A stretch of DNA of 30,343 nucleotides from DASTPP01 sp035762175 (GCA_035762175.1 DASTPP010000159.1:1-30343); one strand, 5' to 3'; positions 1 through 8,705 are shown, counted from the first letter of the stretch. Made by a program: numbers and translations. Notes: generated from the sequence alone by a model not told the origin.

Positions 1-272
1 AGCATCTCGAACGCGTCGGCGCTCACGCTCGGCACCTCGACGCTGACGGCGAGCGCGACGCCGTTGCGGTCGTAGACGGTGCCGCGCTTCGGCGCGACGT
101 GCAGCCGCCTTTGCCGCTGCGCCTCGGCGAGGTCGCGCCACTCGCGCCCGTGCTCGACCTGCAGCCGGTAGGCGCTCGAGATGAGCAGCCCGCAGCCGAG
201 GCCCATCAGCCCGCAGACCAGGCCCATGCGGCGGCGCACCCACTTGGCGCGCTCGGGGTTCAGGTTCCTCAC
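1..272 (-). CDS. ftsI: Penicillin-binding protein 3 / FtsI, N-terminal part (truncated by window edge)
   Basis: This is the first 90 codons of a class B penicillin-binding protein, the septal peptidoglycan transpeptidase; the rest lies off the left edge. The GTG start at 272 overlaps the ftsL stop in the arrangement GTGA, so translation is probably coupled. Visible features are a basic N-terminus (NPERAKWVRRR), one membrane anchor at about residues 16-34, and the family motif PKRGTVYDRNG followed by ALAVSVEVPSV, which opens the PBP dimerisation (pedestal) domain. The catalytic SxxK, SxN and KTG motifs would lie outside the window. Placement after rsmH and ftsL is the classic dcw order and favours FtsI over the related SpoVD or PBP2. 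Confidence 0.9.
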   Translation of the reverse strand, partial: MRNLNPERAKWVRRRMGLVCGLMGLGCGLLISSAYRLQVEHGREWRDLAEAQRQRRLHVAPKRGTVYDRNGVALAVSVEVPSVSADAFEM

Positions 273-678
273 GGCGCACCCCCGGCCGCCTCGGGCCGCT
301 GGGCCGTCCGCGGCGGCGTCACGCGGGGGCGGTAGGGCAGGGCCGGGTCGGCCGAGGGGGCCGAGGGCGCGCGCCCTTCGGCCTCGGCGGGCGGCGGGGC
401 GCCGCCGGGGGCGAGGGCGATGACCCGATCGGGCGAGGGCGGCGCCATGCCGAGCAGGGCGCGGGCGACCGCCTCGACCCTCTGCGGGCTCTGGTAGCTC
501 GCGACCTCGAGCTCGAGCACCCGGCGGGCCTCGCGCAGGCGCGACTGCTCGGCGCGGGCGCGCCCGAGCTCGTAGCCGAGGTGCATCGAGCGGCTGCGCA
601 TGGCGAGAAAGAGGACGAAGGCGGCCGTGGTGGCGACGACCGCGAGCGTCCACAGCGCGAGGAAGGGGCGGTGGTGCG

Positions 679-682
<4 letters not shown>
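269..682 (-). CDS. ftsL: Cell division protein FtsL
   Basis: Small bitopic divisome protein of 137 residues. It has a short cytoplasmic N-terminus (MTHHRPF), one membrane helix at about residues 8-28, then a charged helical stretch at about 30-65 (RARAEQSRLREARRVLELEVA) that looks like the leucine-zipper coiled coil FtsL uses to pair with FtsB. The sequence is too divergent for motif identification, so the call rests on topology, length and position between rsmH and ftsI. Its ATG overlaps the rsmH stop (ATGA), and its own stop overlaps the ftsI GTG. The last 50 or so residues are Pro/Ala-rich and extend beyond the usual FtsL length; they are probably disordered in the periplasm. Confidence 0.8.
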
Positions 683-1650
<968 letters not shown>

Positions 1651-1659
1651 GTCGTCTCG

Positions 1660-1665
1660 CCCTCC
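1660..1665 (-). promoter_or_regulatory. Ribosome binding site deciding the rsmH start
   Basis: GGAGGG on the minus strand, nine bases before the GTG at 1650. It is one of few clear purine-rich Shine-Dalgarno sites in the window and supports the shorter rsmH start. Confidence 0.6.
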
Positions 1666-1717
1666 GCCGGGGTTCGCCCCGCGCGCCCCGGAGGGGCCGG
1701 GCCGGCGCGGGAGGGCC

Positions 1718-1747
1718 ACGCTAAGAAAGGCCGGGCGCTCCTGTCAA
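1718..1747 (-). promoter_or_regulatory. Sigma-70-like promoter of the rsmH-ftsL-ftsI operon
   Basis: On the minus strand a perfect -35 hexamer TTGACA (1747-1742) is followed, after an 18-base spacer, by TAGCGT (1723-1718). The latter keeps the T, A and final T of the -10 consensus. Transcription would start near 1710 and give a leader of about 60 bases before the GTG at 1650. The -35 match is exact, which is unusual in such GC-rich DNA; the -10 is only a half match. Confidence 0.5.
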
Positions 1748-1756
1748 CAAAGCGGC

Positions 1757-1789
1757 CGGCGCGCCCGCCCGCCGCCCGCGGGCGCGCCG
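1757..1789 (-). terminator. Hairpin between lysR and rsmH, possible terminator of lysR
   Basis: Perfect 12-bp inverted repeat, arms 1757-1768 and 1778-1789, nine-base loop. On the minus strand it begins 12 bases after the LysR stop and is followed by GGCCGCTTTGTTG, a weak T-rich tract. It directly precedes the TTGACA of the rsmH promoter, a sensible place to end lysR transcription. The T tract is too short for a strong intrinsic terminator. Confidence 0.45.
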
Positions 1790-1800
1790 CGCCCGTCGGT

Positions 1801-2799
1801 TCAGCGCCCCGCCCGGCGCCGCGGCCGAGGCGGCTCGGCCTCGGGCGCGCCGGCCGCTGCACCCCGCCGCGGCGCCGCCTCGGGCGCGTCGGCCGCCACG
1901 CCCCGCCGCGTCGCCGCCGCGGGCTCGCCGAGCAGCGCGGCCTTCCGCCGCTCGACCGTCTCGGCGATGAACTCGGCGACGGCCCGCACGCGCGCGCTCG
2001 CGCGCAGCTCGGGCAGCTGCACCAGGTAGAGCGGCCGCAGCAGCGCGGCGATGGGCGGCGAGAGCCGCTCGAGGCCGGGGTCTCGGTCGCCGACGAGGCA
2101 GGGCAGCAGGCCCGCGCCGGCGCCCGCGCGCACCGCGGCGCTCTGGCCCTGGATGTTGGTGAAGGTGAGCCGCCGCAGGCGCGCCGGCACGTGCTCGCGC
2201 ATCCAGCGGGCGGCCGGCAGGTGCGCCGAGGCGTCGTCCCAGGTGACGACGGGCAGCTCGGGCCAGGGGTCGAGCGCGGGCGCGGGGCCCGGGGCGCGGG
2301 CGCGGTAGAGGCCGAAGGCGAGCGAGCCCACCTTGCGCACGACGAGCTCGGCGTCGTCGGGCTGGTAGCCGCGCAGGGCGAGGTGCGCCTCGCCGCGGTC
2401 GAGGCCGGCGGCCCGGTGGCTGACGACGAACTCGAGGCGCACACCCGGGTGGCGCTCGAAGAAGTGCGGCAGCTCGGGGGCGAGCAGATCGTGCGCGGCG
2501 GTCTCGAAGGTGGCGACGCGCACGGGCCCCTCGAGGCGCTCGTCGAAGCCGGCGACGCCGCGCTCGAGCTCGCGGAACGAGCGCGCGACGACCTCGGCGC
2601 GCGCGACGAACGAGGCGCCCGCGTCGGTCGCGACGAAGCCCGACTTGCGGCGCAGAAAGAGGCGCGCGCCGAGCGCCGCCTCGAGCGCGTCGAGGCGGCG
2701 CCCGACCGTGGGGGCGCTCACCCCGAGCTCGCGCGAGGCGGCGACGAGGCTGCCCCCCCGCGCGACCGCGAGCACATACCGGACGTCGTCCCAGAGCAC
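1801..2799 (-). CDS. LysR-family transcriptional regulator
   Basis: A 332-residue LysR-type regulator starting at the GTG at 2799 (LWDDVRYVLAVARGGSL), the normal first residues for this clade. The N-terminal winged helix-turn-helix spans about residues 4-62 (ASRELGVSAPTVGRRLDALE, ending LFLRRKSGFVATDAG). The effector-binding half follows from about residue 90 (GPVRVATFETAAHDLL, and LEFVVSHRAAGLDRGEAHLALRG written across about 130-150). The last 40 residues are low-complexity, with a repeated APRRG-AAAGAPEAE pattern that is not part of the family fold. No Shine-Dalgarno precedes the GTG, so the message may be nearly leaderless. The gene is divergent from the lipoprotein at 2996, which is its natural candidate target. 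The ligand cannot be deduced. Confidence 0.9.
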   Translation of the reverse strand: MLWDDVRYVLAVARGGSLVAASRELGVSAPTVGRRLDALEAALGARLFLRRKSGFVATDAGASFVARAEVVARSFRELERGVAGFDERLEGPVRVATFETAAHDLLAPELPHFFERHPGVRLEFVVSHRAAGLDRGEAHLALRGYQPDDAELVVRKVGSLAFGLYRARAPGPAPALDPWPELPVVTWDDASAHLPAARWMREHVPARLRRLTFTNIQGQSAAVRAGAGAGLLPCLVGDRDPGLERLSPPIAALLRPLYLVQLPELRASARVRAVAEFIAETVERRKAALLGEPAAATRRGVAADAPEAAPRRGAAAGAPEAEPPRPRRRAGR

Positions 2800-2806
2800 G
2801 GTAGAA

Positions 2807-2824
2807 TCGTACAATTTTGCACGA
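2807..2824. promoter_or_regulatory. Candidate LysR operator (imperfect dyad)
   Basis: The 18-base element TCGTACAATTTTGCACGA is an imperfect palindrome: arms TCGTaCAA and TTGcACGA pair at seven of eight positions around a two-base centre. It lies 8-25 bases upstream of the lysR start and is strikingly AT-rich for this genome. LysR-type proteins usually bind such dyads next to their own gene and repress it while activating a divergent gene. The assignment is inferred from position and symmetry. Confidence 0.45.
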
Positions 2825-2837
2825 CCGTCGGGCGCGC

Positions 2838-2865
2838 TTGTTGCCTTGTGGCGCGCGGCTACTAG
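2838..2865 (+). promoter_or_regulatory. Possible promoter of the first propeller lipoprotein
   Basis: TTGTTG (2838-2843), a 16-base spacer and TACTAG (2860-2865) form a weak sigma-70-like pair. It would give a leader of roughly 120 bases before the ATG at 2996. The dyad at 2807-2824 lies just upstream of the -35, where an activating LysR protein would bind. Both hexamers are imperfect, so this is tentative. Confidence 0.25.
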
Positions 2866-2978
2866 CCTTAGCTCTTCCGTGCCTGGCGGGGGCGGCCGCG
2901 GGCCCGAAGCCCGCCGCCCCCCCCCGCGAGCGCGGGCCCCCCCTCCGGGCGGGGCCCGGGGCAGAGACTGGTACGAGA

Positions 2979-3026
2979 GAAAGACGAGACGACCCATGAG
3001 AATGATCACGCTTGGTCTCTTCGGTG
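2979..3026 (+). repeat. 48-bp perfect direct repeat, copy 1
   Basis: Identical to 4286-4333. It covers 17 bases before the ATG and the first 31 coding bases (MRMITLGLFG) of the lipoprotein. Identity breaks immediately on both sides, although the two proteins are much more diverged elsewhere. Confidence 0.95.
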
Positions 3027-4129
3027 CTGCGCTGGTGACCGTGCTGGCCGTCGGCTGCGGCGACGACGACGACGACAACCCGGGGACGCAGGGCAGGGGC
3101 GGCTCGGCGGGCACGGGCGGCGCGGCGGGCACGGGCGGCACGGGCGGCGGCACCGGCGGCACCGGCGGCACCGGCGGCGGCGCGTCCGGCACGGGCGGCG
3201 CGTCCGGCACGGGCGGCGGCGGGGGCGGGCCGACGGTGCTCGGGTCGTTCGACCGCACCAAGGGCGAGCTGCCCGAGGGCATCGCCATCCGCGACGGCAA
3301 GGTCTACGTCGGCTTCGCGGGCTCGGCCGAGGTCGTCTCGGTGCCGGTCGAGGGCGGCACGCCGACGTCGTTCGCGCAGTTCCCCGCGCCGGTGCCGAAC
3401 GAGGGCTTCTTCACCGGCATCGCCTTCGACGACCAGGGCAACTTCTACGGCGCGCTCGCCTCGGCGCCGGCGCCCGGCGTCTACCGCATTGCCGCGGGCG
3501 CCGGCGCGGGCGGCGCGGGCGGCGCGGGCGGCGCGGGCCCGCAGCCGAAGCTCGTCGCCTCGGGCGCGAAGATGACCTTCCCCAACTGGATCACCTTCGA
3601 CGGCGGCAACGGCTACGTCACCGACTCGGCGTCGGGCACCATCTTCCGCTTCGCCCCCGCGGGCGGCAAGACCGAGGCCTGGGTCAGCGACGTCTTGCTG
3701 CAGCCCGACAAGTCCGCCTGCCAGGGCGCGGTCCCCCTCGACGTCGGGGCCAACGGCCTCGTCATCGTCGGCAATGACTTCTACGTCGCCAACACCAACA
3801 AGGGCACCCTCGTCAAGGTGACGCGCAACCAAGACGGCACCGCCGGCAAGGCCGAGCTCGTGCTCGAAGACTGCGAGAAGCTCGCCGGCATCGACGGCAT
3901 CGTGTCCGACGGGGGGGGCGGGCTCTATGCGGCGGTCAACGCCCGGAACACCATCGTCCGCATCGACGTGACGGCGAGGACGGTGACGACCGTCGCGGCG
4001 GCCCCCACGGTCGCGCTCTCCAACCCGGCCAGCCTCGCCTTGCAGGGGGGCAACCTCTACGTGACGAACGCCGCGTTCTTCATCGAGACGGCCGCGCCGA
4101 CGCTGCTGCGCTTGCCCCTCGCGCCCTGA
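2996..4129 (+). CDS. Exported lipoprotein with SMP-30/NHL-like beta-propeller domain, paralogue 1
   Basis: A 377-residue protein with a lipoprotein signal (MRMITLGLFGAALVTVLAVG) and lipidated Cys21, followed by GDDDDD. A Gly/Thr/Ala linker covers about residues 30-78. The rest is a repetitive beta-propeller-like domain (ELPEGIAIRDGKVYVGF, GFFTGIAFDDQGNFYGAL, NGLVIVGNDFYVANTNKG) of the kind matched by SMP-30/gluconolactonase and NHL families. A second Gly-Ala tract sits inside the propeller at about 167-182. Two Cys (in ACQG and EDCEKL) are conserved in the paralogue and may form a disulphide. The substrate is unknown; catalysis is not shown, and a binding or scaffold role is equally possible. 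It is divergent from lysR and is followed by a paralogue at 4303. Confidence 0.85.
   Translation: MRMITLGLFGAALVTVLAVGCGDDDDDNPGTQGRGGSAGTGGAAGTGGTGGGTGGTGGTGGGASGTGGASGTGGGGGGPTVLGSFDRTKGELPEGIAIRDGKVYVGFAGSAEVVSVPVEGGTPTSFAQFPAPVPNEGFFTGIAFDDQGNFYGALASAPAPGVYRIAAGAGAGGAGGAGGAGPQPKLVASGAKMTFPNWITFDGGNGYVTDSASGTIFRFAPAGGKTEAWVSDVLLQPDKSACQGAVPLDVGANGLVIVGNDFYVANTNKGTLVKVTRNQDGTAGKAELVLEDCEKLAGIDGIVSDGGGGLYAAVNARNTIVRIDVTARTVTTVAAAPTVALSNPASLALQGGNLYVTNAAFFIETAAPTLLRLPLAP
3101..3226 (+). repeat. Low-complexity Gly/Thr/Ala/Ser linker repeat
   Basis: Imperfect reiteration of GGCACGGGCGGC-like units coding for GTGG and ASGTGG. It separates the lipid anchor from the propeller of the lipoprotein. 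Such tracts are prone to slippage and to assembly error. Confidence 0.8.
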
Positions 4130-4147
4130 GCCGGGGCCGCGCGGGGC

Positions 4148-4181
4148 CGGCCCGTTCGAAATCGCTTCGAAGTCCGGGCCG
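4148..4181 (+). terminator. Hairpin between the two lipoprotein genes
   Basis: CGGCCCG-TTCGAA (4148-4160) can pair with TTCGAA and CGGGCCG (4166-4171 and 4175-4181), leaving a five-base loop and a three-base bulge. It starts 19 bases after the stop of the first lipoprotein. No T-run follows, so it may be a partial terminator or a transcript-stabilising end. Confidence 0.35.
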
Positions 4182-4285
4182 CTCGGCCGCAAGATGCCTC
4201 GCTCGGGCGCCTTGCGGTCGACGCCCGGGCCGCCCCACCCCCAGCCGCCCGGGCGGCCCCGGCCGCCCGCCTTGACCCCCGAAAC

Positions 4286-4333
4286 GAAAGACGAGACGAC
4301 CCATGAGAATGATCACGCTTGGTCTCTTCGGTG
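4286..4333 (+). repeat. 48-bp perfect direct repeat, copy 2
   Basis: Identical to 2979-3026, again spanning 17 bases upstream of the ATG and the first ten codons. Confidence 0.95.
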
Positions 4334-5463
4334 TGACGCTCGCCGTGGCCTTGGCGGCCGGGTGCGGCGATGACGACGACGACGCGCAGCTCACGGGGGG
4401 CAGCGCGGGCGCCAGCGGCACGGGGGGGGGCGCGGGCACGGGCGGCGCGGGCGGGGGCGCGGCCGGCACCGGGGGCAGGGGCGGGGCGGGGGGCCAGCCG
4501 ATCGGCGCGGTGACGGTGCTCGCCACCTTCGACCCGGCGGTCGGCGAGCTGCCCGAGGGCCTCGCGGTCGCCGGCGACGGCACGCCCTACGTGGGCTTCG
4601 CGCCGAAGGGCGAGATCGTGCGGCTGCGCGCCGACGGCTCGGGGCGCGCCGCCTACGCGAGGGTGCCGGCGCCGCCGCCCGACGGCCAGGGCTTCATGAC
4701 GGGCCTCGCCCTCGACGCCCAAAGCAACCTCTACGCCGCGCTCGTCTCGTTCAAGGCCGACGTGGTCGCGCCCGGCGTCTACCGCGTCGCGACCGGCCGC
4801 GACGGCGCGGGCGGCGCCGGGGGCGCGGGCGGCGTGCTCGCCGAGAACACGCCCTGGGCGACGAACCCGAGCATGGTCTTCCCCAACGGTTTCGCCATCG
4901 ATGACAAGGCCAAGGTCGGCTACGTGACGGACTCGTCGGTCGGCGCGATCTACCGGTTCAGCCTCGAGAGTGCGGGCGCGGCGACCGAGTGGCTGAAGAG
5001 CGACCTGCTCGCGGGCGACCCGCTCGCTTGCGGCGGCAAGGCCGAAGACCTCAGCATCGGCGCCAACGGCCTGGTGAAGGCGGGCAACACCTTCTTCGTC
5101 GCCAACAGCAACAAGGGCACCATCGTGCGTGTGGCGGTCGACGCCCAGGGCGTGCCCGAGGCCCCGACGGAGTTCGTCAACGACTGCGCCCAGCTCAAGG
5201 GCGCCGACGGCATCACGCCCGACGGCACCGGCGGGCTCTACGTCGCGGTCAACGCGCAGAACAAAATCGTCCGCGTCGACCGCGACGGCGCCATCACCAC
5301 GCTGGCGCAAGGGGGCGAGCTCGACTTTCCCGCGAGCTTGGTGGCGCAGGGCAACGCCCTCTACGTGACCAACTTCGCCCTCACGAGCCCCGCGGGGGCG
5401 CAGAAGGCCGCCCTCTTGCGCGTCGAGGTCCAGTCGCGCCAGGGCCGCGAGGCGGCGCCCTGA
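4303..5463 (+). CDS. Exported lipoprotein with SMP-30/NHL-like beta-propeller domain, paralogue 2
   Basis: A 386-residue paralogue of the upstream gene with the same architecture: signal peptide, lipobox LAAGC with Cys21, GDDDDD, Gly/Ala linker at about 31-65, then a propeller domain (ELPEGLAVAGDGTPYVGF, GFMTGLALDAQSNLYAAL, NTFFVANSNKGTIVRV). The Gly-Ala insert (DGAGGAGGAGG, about 167-177) occupies the same place as in paralogue 1, after the GVYR strand. The Cys pair (LACGG and NDCAQL) is also conserved. The ATG is fixed by the shared 48-bp block. The 173-base gap contains a hairpin, so the gene may have its own transcript, although it is co-directional with the first. Function is unknown; a tandem duplication is the simplest origin. 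Confidence 0.85.
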   Translation: MRMITLGLFGVTLAVALAAGCGDDDDDAQLTGGSAGASGTGGGAGTGGAGGGAAGTGGRGGAGGQPIGAVTVLATFDPAVGELPEGLAVAGDGTPYVGFAPKGEIVRLRADGSGRAAYARVPAPPPDGQGFMTGLALDAQSNLYAALVSFKADVVAPGVYRVATGRDGAGGAGGAGGVLAENTPWATNPSMVFPNGFAIDDKAKVGYVTDSSVGAIYRFSLESAGAATEWLKSDLLAGDPLACGGKAEDLSIGANGLVKAGNTFFVANSNKGTIVRVAVDAQGVPEAPTEFVNDCAQLKGADGITPDGTGGLYVAVNAQNKIVRVDRDGAITTLAQGGELDFPASLVAQGNALYVTNFALTSPAGAQKAALLRVEVQSRQGREAAP

Positions 5464-5466
5464 CGC

Positions 5467-5493
5467 CCGGGGCGGCCCCCGGCGCCGCCCCGG
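5467..5493 (+). terminator. Terminator-like hairpin after the second lipoprotein
   Basis: Perfect 10-bp stem CCGGGGCGGC / GCCGCCCCGG with a seven-base loop, starting four bases after the stop codon. No U-tract follows, as is common in very GC-rich genomes. Confidence 0.4.
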
Positions 5494-5555
5494 CCCGCCC
5501 GTGCTAGGCATCGGGGCCGCGCCGCCGCCGCGGCGCCCGCCCCGAAGGCCGCCCC

Positions 5556-6809
5556 ATGCCCGAGCCCGCGCCCGCGCGACGCGCTTCCGCGTCGCTGCTC
5601 CTGCCCGTCTTTCTCGTCGTCCTGACCGACGTCTTCGGGATGACCTTGGTCATCCCGCTGATGGCAATCTACGCCGAGCGCATGGGCGCGACGCCCCTGC
5701 AGGCGACGCTGCTCGTCTCGACCTTCGCGCTCTGCCAGCTCGTGTCGGGGCCGCTGCTCGGCACCTGGTCCGACCGGGTGGGGCGCAAGCCCGTGCTGCT
5801 CGTCAGCCAGATCGGCACGATGCTCGGCTTCCTGCTGATGGCGCGCGCCGAGGTGCTCTGGCTGGTCTACGTCTCGCGCGCGATCGACGGCGCGACGGCG
5901 GGCAACCTGACCACGGCCCAGGCGCTCATCGCCGACCACACCCCGCCCGAGCGCCGCTCGACCGCCTTCGCCGTCATCGGCATCGCCTTCGGCCTCGGCT
6001 TCTTCATCGGCCCCTTCGCCACCGGCTACCTCTCGCAGTTCGGCCTGGCCACGCCCATCTACGCCGCCGCCGGGCTCTCGGCCCTCGGGGTCGTGCTCAC
6101 GGCCGCGCTCGTGCCGGGGGGCCTGCCGCCCGCGCGCCCGGCCGGCCCCGAGGGGCCGGGGGGCCGGCGCCTCGCGCCCTTCGCGTGGGGCGAGTACGCG
6201 GGCTACTTCCGCCGCCCCGGGCTCGGCGGGCGGCTCGTGCAGTTTCTGCTCTTCGCCCTGGCCTTCTCGCTCTTCACCTCGGGCATCGCGCTCTTCGCCG
6301 AGCGGCGCTTCTTCGATTGGCAGGGGCGGCTCTTCGGCCCGCGCGAGGTGGGCTACCTCTTCGCCTACGCGGGCTTCCTCGGCATCCTGTTGCAGGGCGG
6401 CCTGATCGGGCGCCTGGTGCGCCGCTTCGGCGAGCCGGCGCTCGTGCGCGCGGGCTTCGCCGCGCTCGGCCTCGGCTACTTTGGCCTCGGGCTGGTCGAG
6501 CACGTGCCCGCGATCGTGGCGGTCACGACGCTCAACTCGTTCGGCCACGGCGTGCTGCGGCCCGCGCTGACCGGGCTCATCAGCCAGCGGGCCGAGGCGC
6601 ACGAGCAGGGCGTGGTGCTCGGGCTCTCGCAGTCGCTCACCTCGCTCTCGAGCGTGACGGCGCCCGCGCTCGCCGGCGTTCTGATCGGGCGGGGCTGGCT
6701 CACGGCCTGGGCCTGGGTGGCCGCGGCCTTCGCGGTCGGGGGCTGGGCGCTCGCGGCGCGGGGGCGGGCGGCGCGGGCCGAGGCGGCGGGCGCGGGGGCG
6801 GGCGTCTGA
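5556..6809 (+). CDS. Major facilitator superfamily transporter, DHA1 / TetA-like
   Basis: A 417-residue integral membrane protein with about 12 predicted helices, the normal MFS length. Helix 1 (LLLPVFLVVLTDVFGMTLVIPL) begins near residue 14. The loop 2-3 motif A is textbook: GTWSDRVGRKP at about 69-79. The helix-1 sequence with DVFGMTLVIPL resembles the TetA/drug:H+ antiporter 1 group, which pump small hydrophobic compounds out with proton import. The C-terminus is Ala/Gly-rich and tapers into low complexity. The ATG at 5556 has GAAGG eight bases ahead. It is convergent with gcvPA and has no neighbour that reveals its substrate, so calling it a resistance pump would be speculation. Confidence 0.9.
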   Translation: MPEPAPARRASASLLLPVFLVVLTDVFGMTLVIPLMAIYAERMGATPLQATLLVSTFALCQLVSGPLLGTWSDRVGRKPVLLVSQIGTMLGFLLMARAEVLWLVYVSRAIDGATAGNLTTAQALIADHTPPERRSTAFAVIGIAFGLGFFIGPFATGYLSQFGLATPIYAAAGLSALGVVLTAALVPGGLPPARPAGPEGPGGRRLAPFAWGEYAGYFRRPGLGGRLVQFLLFALAFSLFTSGIALFAERRFFDWQGRLFGPREVGYLFAYAGFLGILLQGGLIGRLVRRFGEPALVRAGFAALGLGYFGLGLVEHVPAIVAVTTLNSFGHGVLRPALTGLISQRAEAHEQGVVLGLSQSLTSLSSVTAPALAGVLIGRGWLTAWAWVAAAFAVGGWALAARGRAARAEAAGAGAGV

Positions 6810-6866
6810 GGGGGGGCCGGGCGGGGCCGGCGTCGCCCGCCGCCGCCCATTTCGGCCGTTCGCGCC

Positions 6867-8234
6867 TCAGCCGATTTGGCCGAGCACCTCGGCCAGCCGG
6901 TCGAGATCGTGGCGGGTGTGCCGCTCGGTGACGGCGACGAGGAGCTGGCCCTTGCGCGCGGGGTCGACCTCGCCGAGCGGGTAGCCGGCCAGGACGCCCT
7001 GGTGGCGGGCCCGCTCGACCACGGCCGCGGCGTCGCCGCCGGGCACGCGCAGGGCGAACTCGTTGAAGGTCTTGGCCTGCGGGTAGGCGAGCTCGTAGCC
7101 GGGCAGCTTCGCGAGCTCGGCCTTGAGGTACTCGGCCTTGGCGAGGCAGTGGCGCGCGGTCTCGACGAAGCCGCGCTTGCCGAGCAGGGCGGCGCGGATC
7201 GTGAACGAGAGCGCGAGCAGGCCCTGGTTCGTGCAGATGTTGCTGGTCGCGCGCTCGCGGCGGATGAACTGCTCGCGCGTGACGAGCGTCAGCACGTAGC
7301 CCGTCTGGCCGTTCTTGTCGACGGTGCGGCCGCAAAGTCGCCCGGGAATTTGCTGCAGCGTCTCGCGGCTCTCGCGGCAGGCGAAGAGGCCGACGCCGGG
7401 GCCGCCGAACTGGGGCGGGCAGGCGATGGGCTGGCCCTCGCCGACGGCGATGTCGGCGCCGAGCGCGCCCGGGCTCTCGAGCAGGGCGAGGGCGTAGGGG
7501 TCGGCGGTGGCGGTGACGACCTGGGCGCCGGCCGCGCGCGCGCGCTCGACGACGGCGCGCACGTCGCCGACGGTGCCGAAGAACGAGGGGTAGCCGACGA
7601 CCACGGCGGCGACCTCGGGCGAGAGCGCCTTCGCGAGCGCCTCGACGTCGTCGGCGCCGTCGGCGCCCACGGGCACGGTGACGAGGCCGCCCTCGGCGAG
7701 GCCGGCGCTGCGCAGGAAGGTGGCGACCACGTCGCGGTACTGCGGGTGCACGCCCTCGGAGAGCACGACCTTCTCGCGCCGGGTCAGCCGCCGCGCCATC
7801 AGCACGGCCTCGGCCGTGGCGCTCGCGCCGTCGTAGAGCGAGGCGTTGGCGAGCGGCAGGCCGAAGATCTCGCTGACCGTCGTCTGAAACTCGAAGATGG
7901 CCTGCAGCGTGCCCTGCGCCACCTCGGGCTGGTAGGGCGTGTAGGCGGTGTAGAACTCGCCCCGCAAGAGCAGCTGGTCGACCGCCGGGGGGATGTGGTG
8001 GTCGTAGGCGCCCGCGCCGAGGAACGAGATCTTGCCCGCGCCCGTGTTGCGGGCGGCGAGCTCGCCGAGGTGGCGCATCAGCCCGGGCTCGTCGAGCGCG
8101 GGGCCGACGTCGAGCTCTTTCTTGTACCGCGCCTCGGGGGGCACGGCGGCGAAGAGCGCGTCGACGTCGGGGGCGCCGACCGCGCGCAGCATGTCGGCGA
8201 TTTCTTCGGGGGTGTGCGGCAGGTAACGCATCAT
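6867..8234 (-). CDS. gcvPA: Glycine dehydrogenase (decarboxylating) subunit 1, GcvPA
   Basis: N-terminal half of the split glycine cleavage P-protein, 455 residues, the usual subunit 1 size. With GcvPB it decarboxylates glycine and passes the aminomethyl group to lipoylated GcvH. Typical stretches are MRYLPHTPEEIADML at the start, FLGAGAYDHHIPPAVD, FYTAYTPYQPEVAQGTLQ, and YDGASATAEAVLMA. The PLP-binding Lys lies on subunit 2, so this protein is inactive alone. The start is one of two adjacent ATGs (8234 or 8231). It is third in the gcvT-gcvH-gcvPA run, 66 bases after gcvH. No gcvPB follows: the next gene is the convergent MFS transporter. Confidence 0.95.
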   Translation of the reverse strand: MMRYLPHTPEEIADMLRAVGAPDVDALFAAVPPEARYKKELDVGPALDEPGLMRHLGELAARNTGAGKISFLGAGAYDHHIPPAVDQLLLRGEFYTAYTPYQPEVAQGTLQAIFEFQTTVSEIFGLPLANASLYDGASATAEAVLMARRLTRREKVVLSEGVHPQYRDVVATFLRSAGLAEGGLVTVPVGADGADDVEALAKALSPEVAAVVVGYPSFFGTVGDVRAVVERARAAGAQVVTATADPYALALLESPGALGADIAVGEGQPIACPPQFGGPGVGLFACRESRETLQQIPGRLCGRTVDKNGQTGYVLTLVTREQFIRRERATSNICTNQGLLALSFTIRAALLGKRGFVETARHCLAKAEYLKAELAKLPGYELAYPQAKTFNEFALRVPGGDAAAVVERARHQGVLAGYPLGEVDPARKGQLLVAVTERHTRHDLDRLAEVLGQIG

Positions 8235-8300
8235 GGGCGGCTGGGGGCGCGGTCGGGGGAGGGGGCGCGGCGGCGGGCGACGCCGCCGGGGGGCGTAGGG

Positions 8301-8705
8301 TCAGTGGGCGGCTTTGGACAAGAAGTCGCGGTACGAGGCGGCGTCCATCAGGGCGGAGGCCTCGCCGGCGTCGGCCGGCTCGATCGCGATGAGCCAGGCC
8401 TTGCCGTAGGGGTCTTCGTTGACGAGCTCGGGCCGCTCGACGAGGTCGGCGTTGACGCGCACGACCCGGCCCGAGACGGGGGCGAAGAGGTCGCTCAGCG
8501 TCTTGACGCTCTCGATCGTGCCGAAGGCCTTGCCGGCGGTGACGGTGTCGCCCGGCTTGACGTCGAGGTTGACGAGCGTGATGTCGCCGAGCTGCTCGAC
8601 CGCGTAGGCCGTGACGCCGACCAGCTTCTCGCCGCCCGACTCGCTCAGCCATTCGTGGTCTTTGGTGTACCGCAAGCCGTCGCGCACGTCGCTTTGTGCC
8701 GCCAT
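8301..8705 (-). CDS. gcvH: Glycine cleavage system H protein
   Basis: Lipoyl carrier protein, 134 residues, shuttling the aminomethyl intermediate between the P, T and L proteins. The lipoylation site is clear: Lys68 in TIESVKTLSDLFAP. The N-terminus (LRYTKDHEWLS) and the C-terminal region (ELVNEDPYGKAWLI) are standard. The ATG at 8705 lies 36 bases after the gcvT stop, consistent with a shared transcript. Confidence 0.97.
   Translation of the reverse strand: MAAQSDVRDGLRYTKDHEWLSESGGEKLVGVTAYAVEQLGDITLVNLDVKPGDTVTAGKAFGTIESVKTLSDLFAPVSGRVVRVNADLVERPELVNEDPYGKAWLIAIEPADAGEASALMDAASYRDFLSKAAH

Noticed and set aside
4151..4175. T-loop-like GTTCGAAATC suggesting a tRNA gene
   Set aside because: No acceptor, D-arm or anticodon arm can be formed around it. 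It fits the hairpin after the first lipoprotein.
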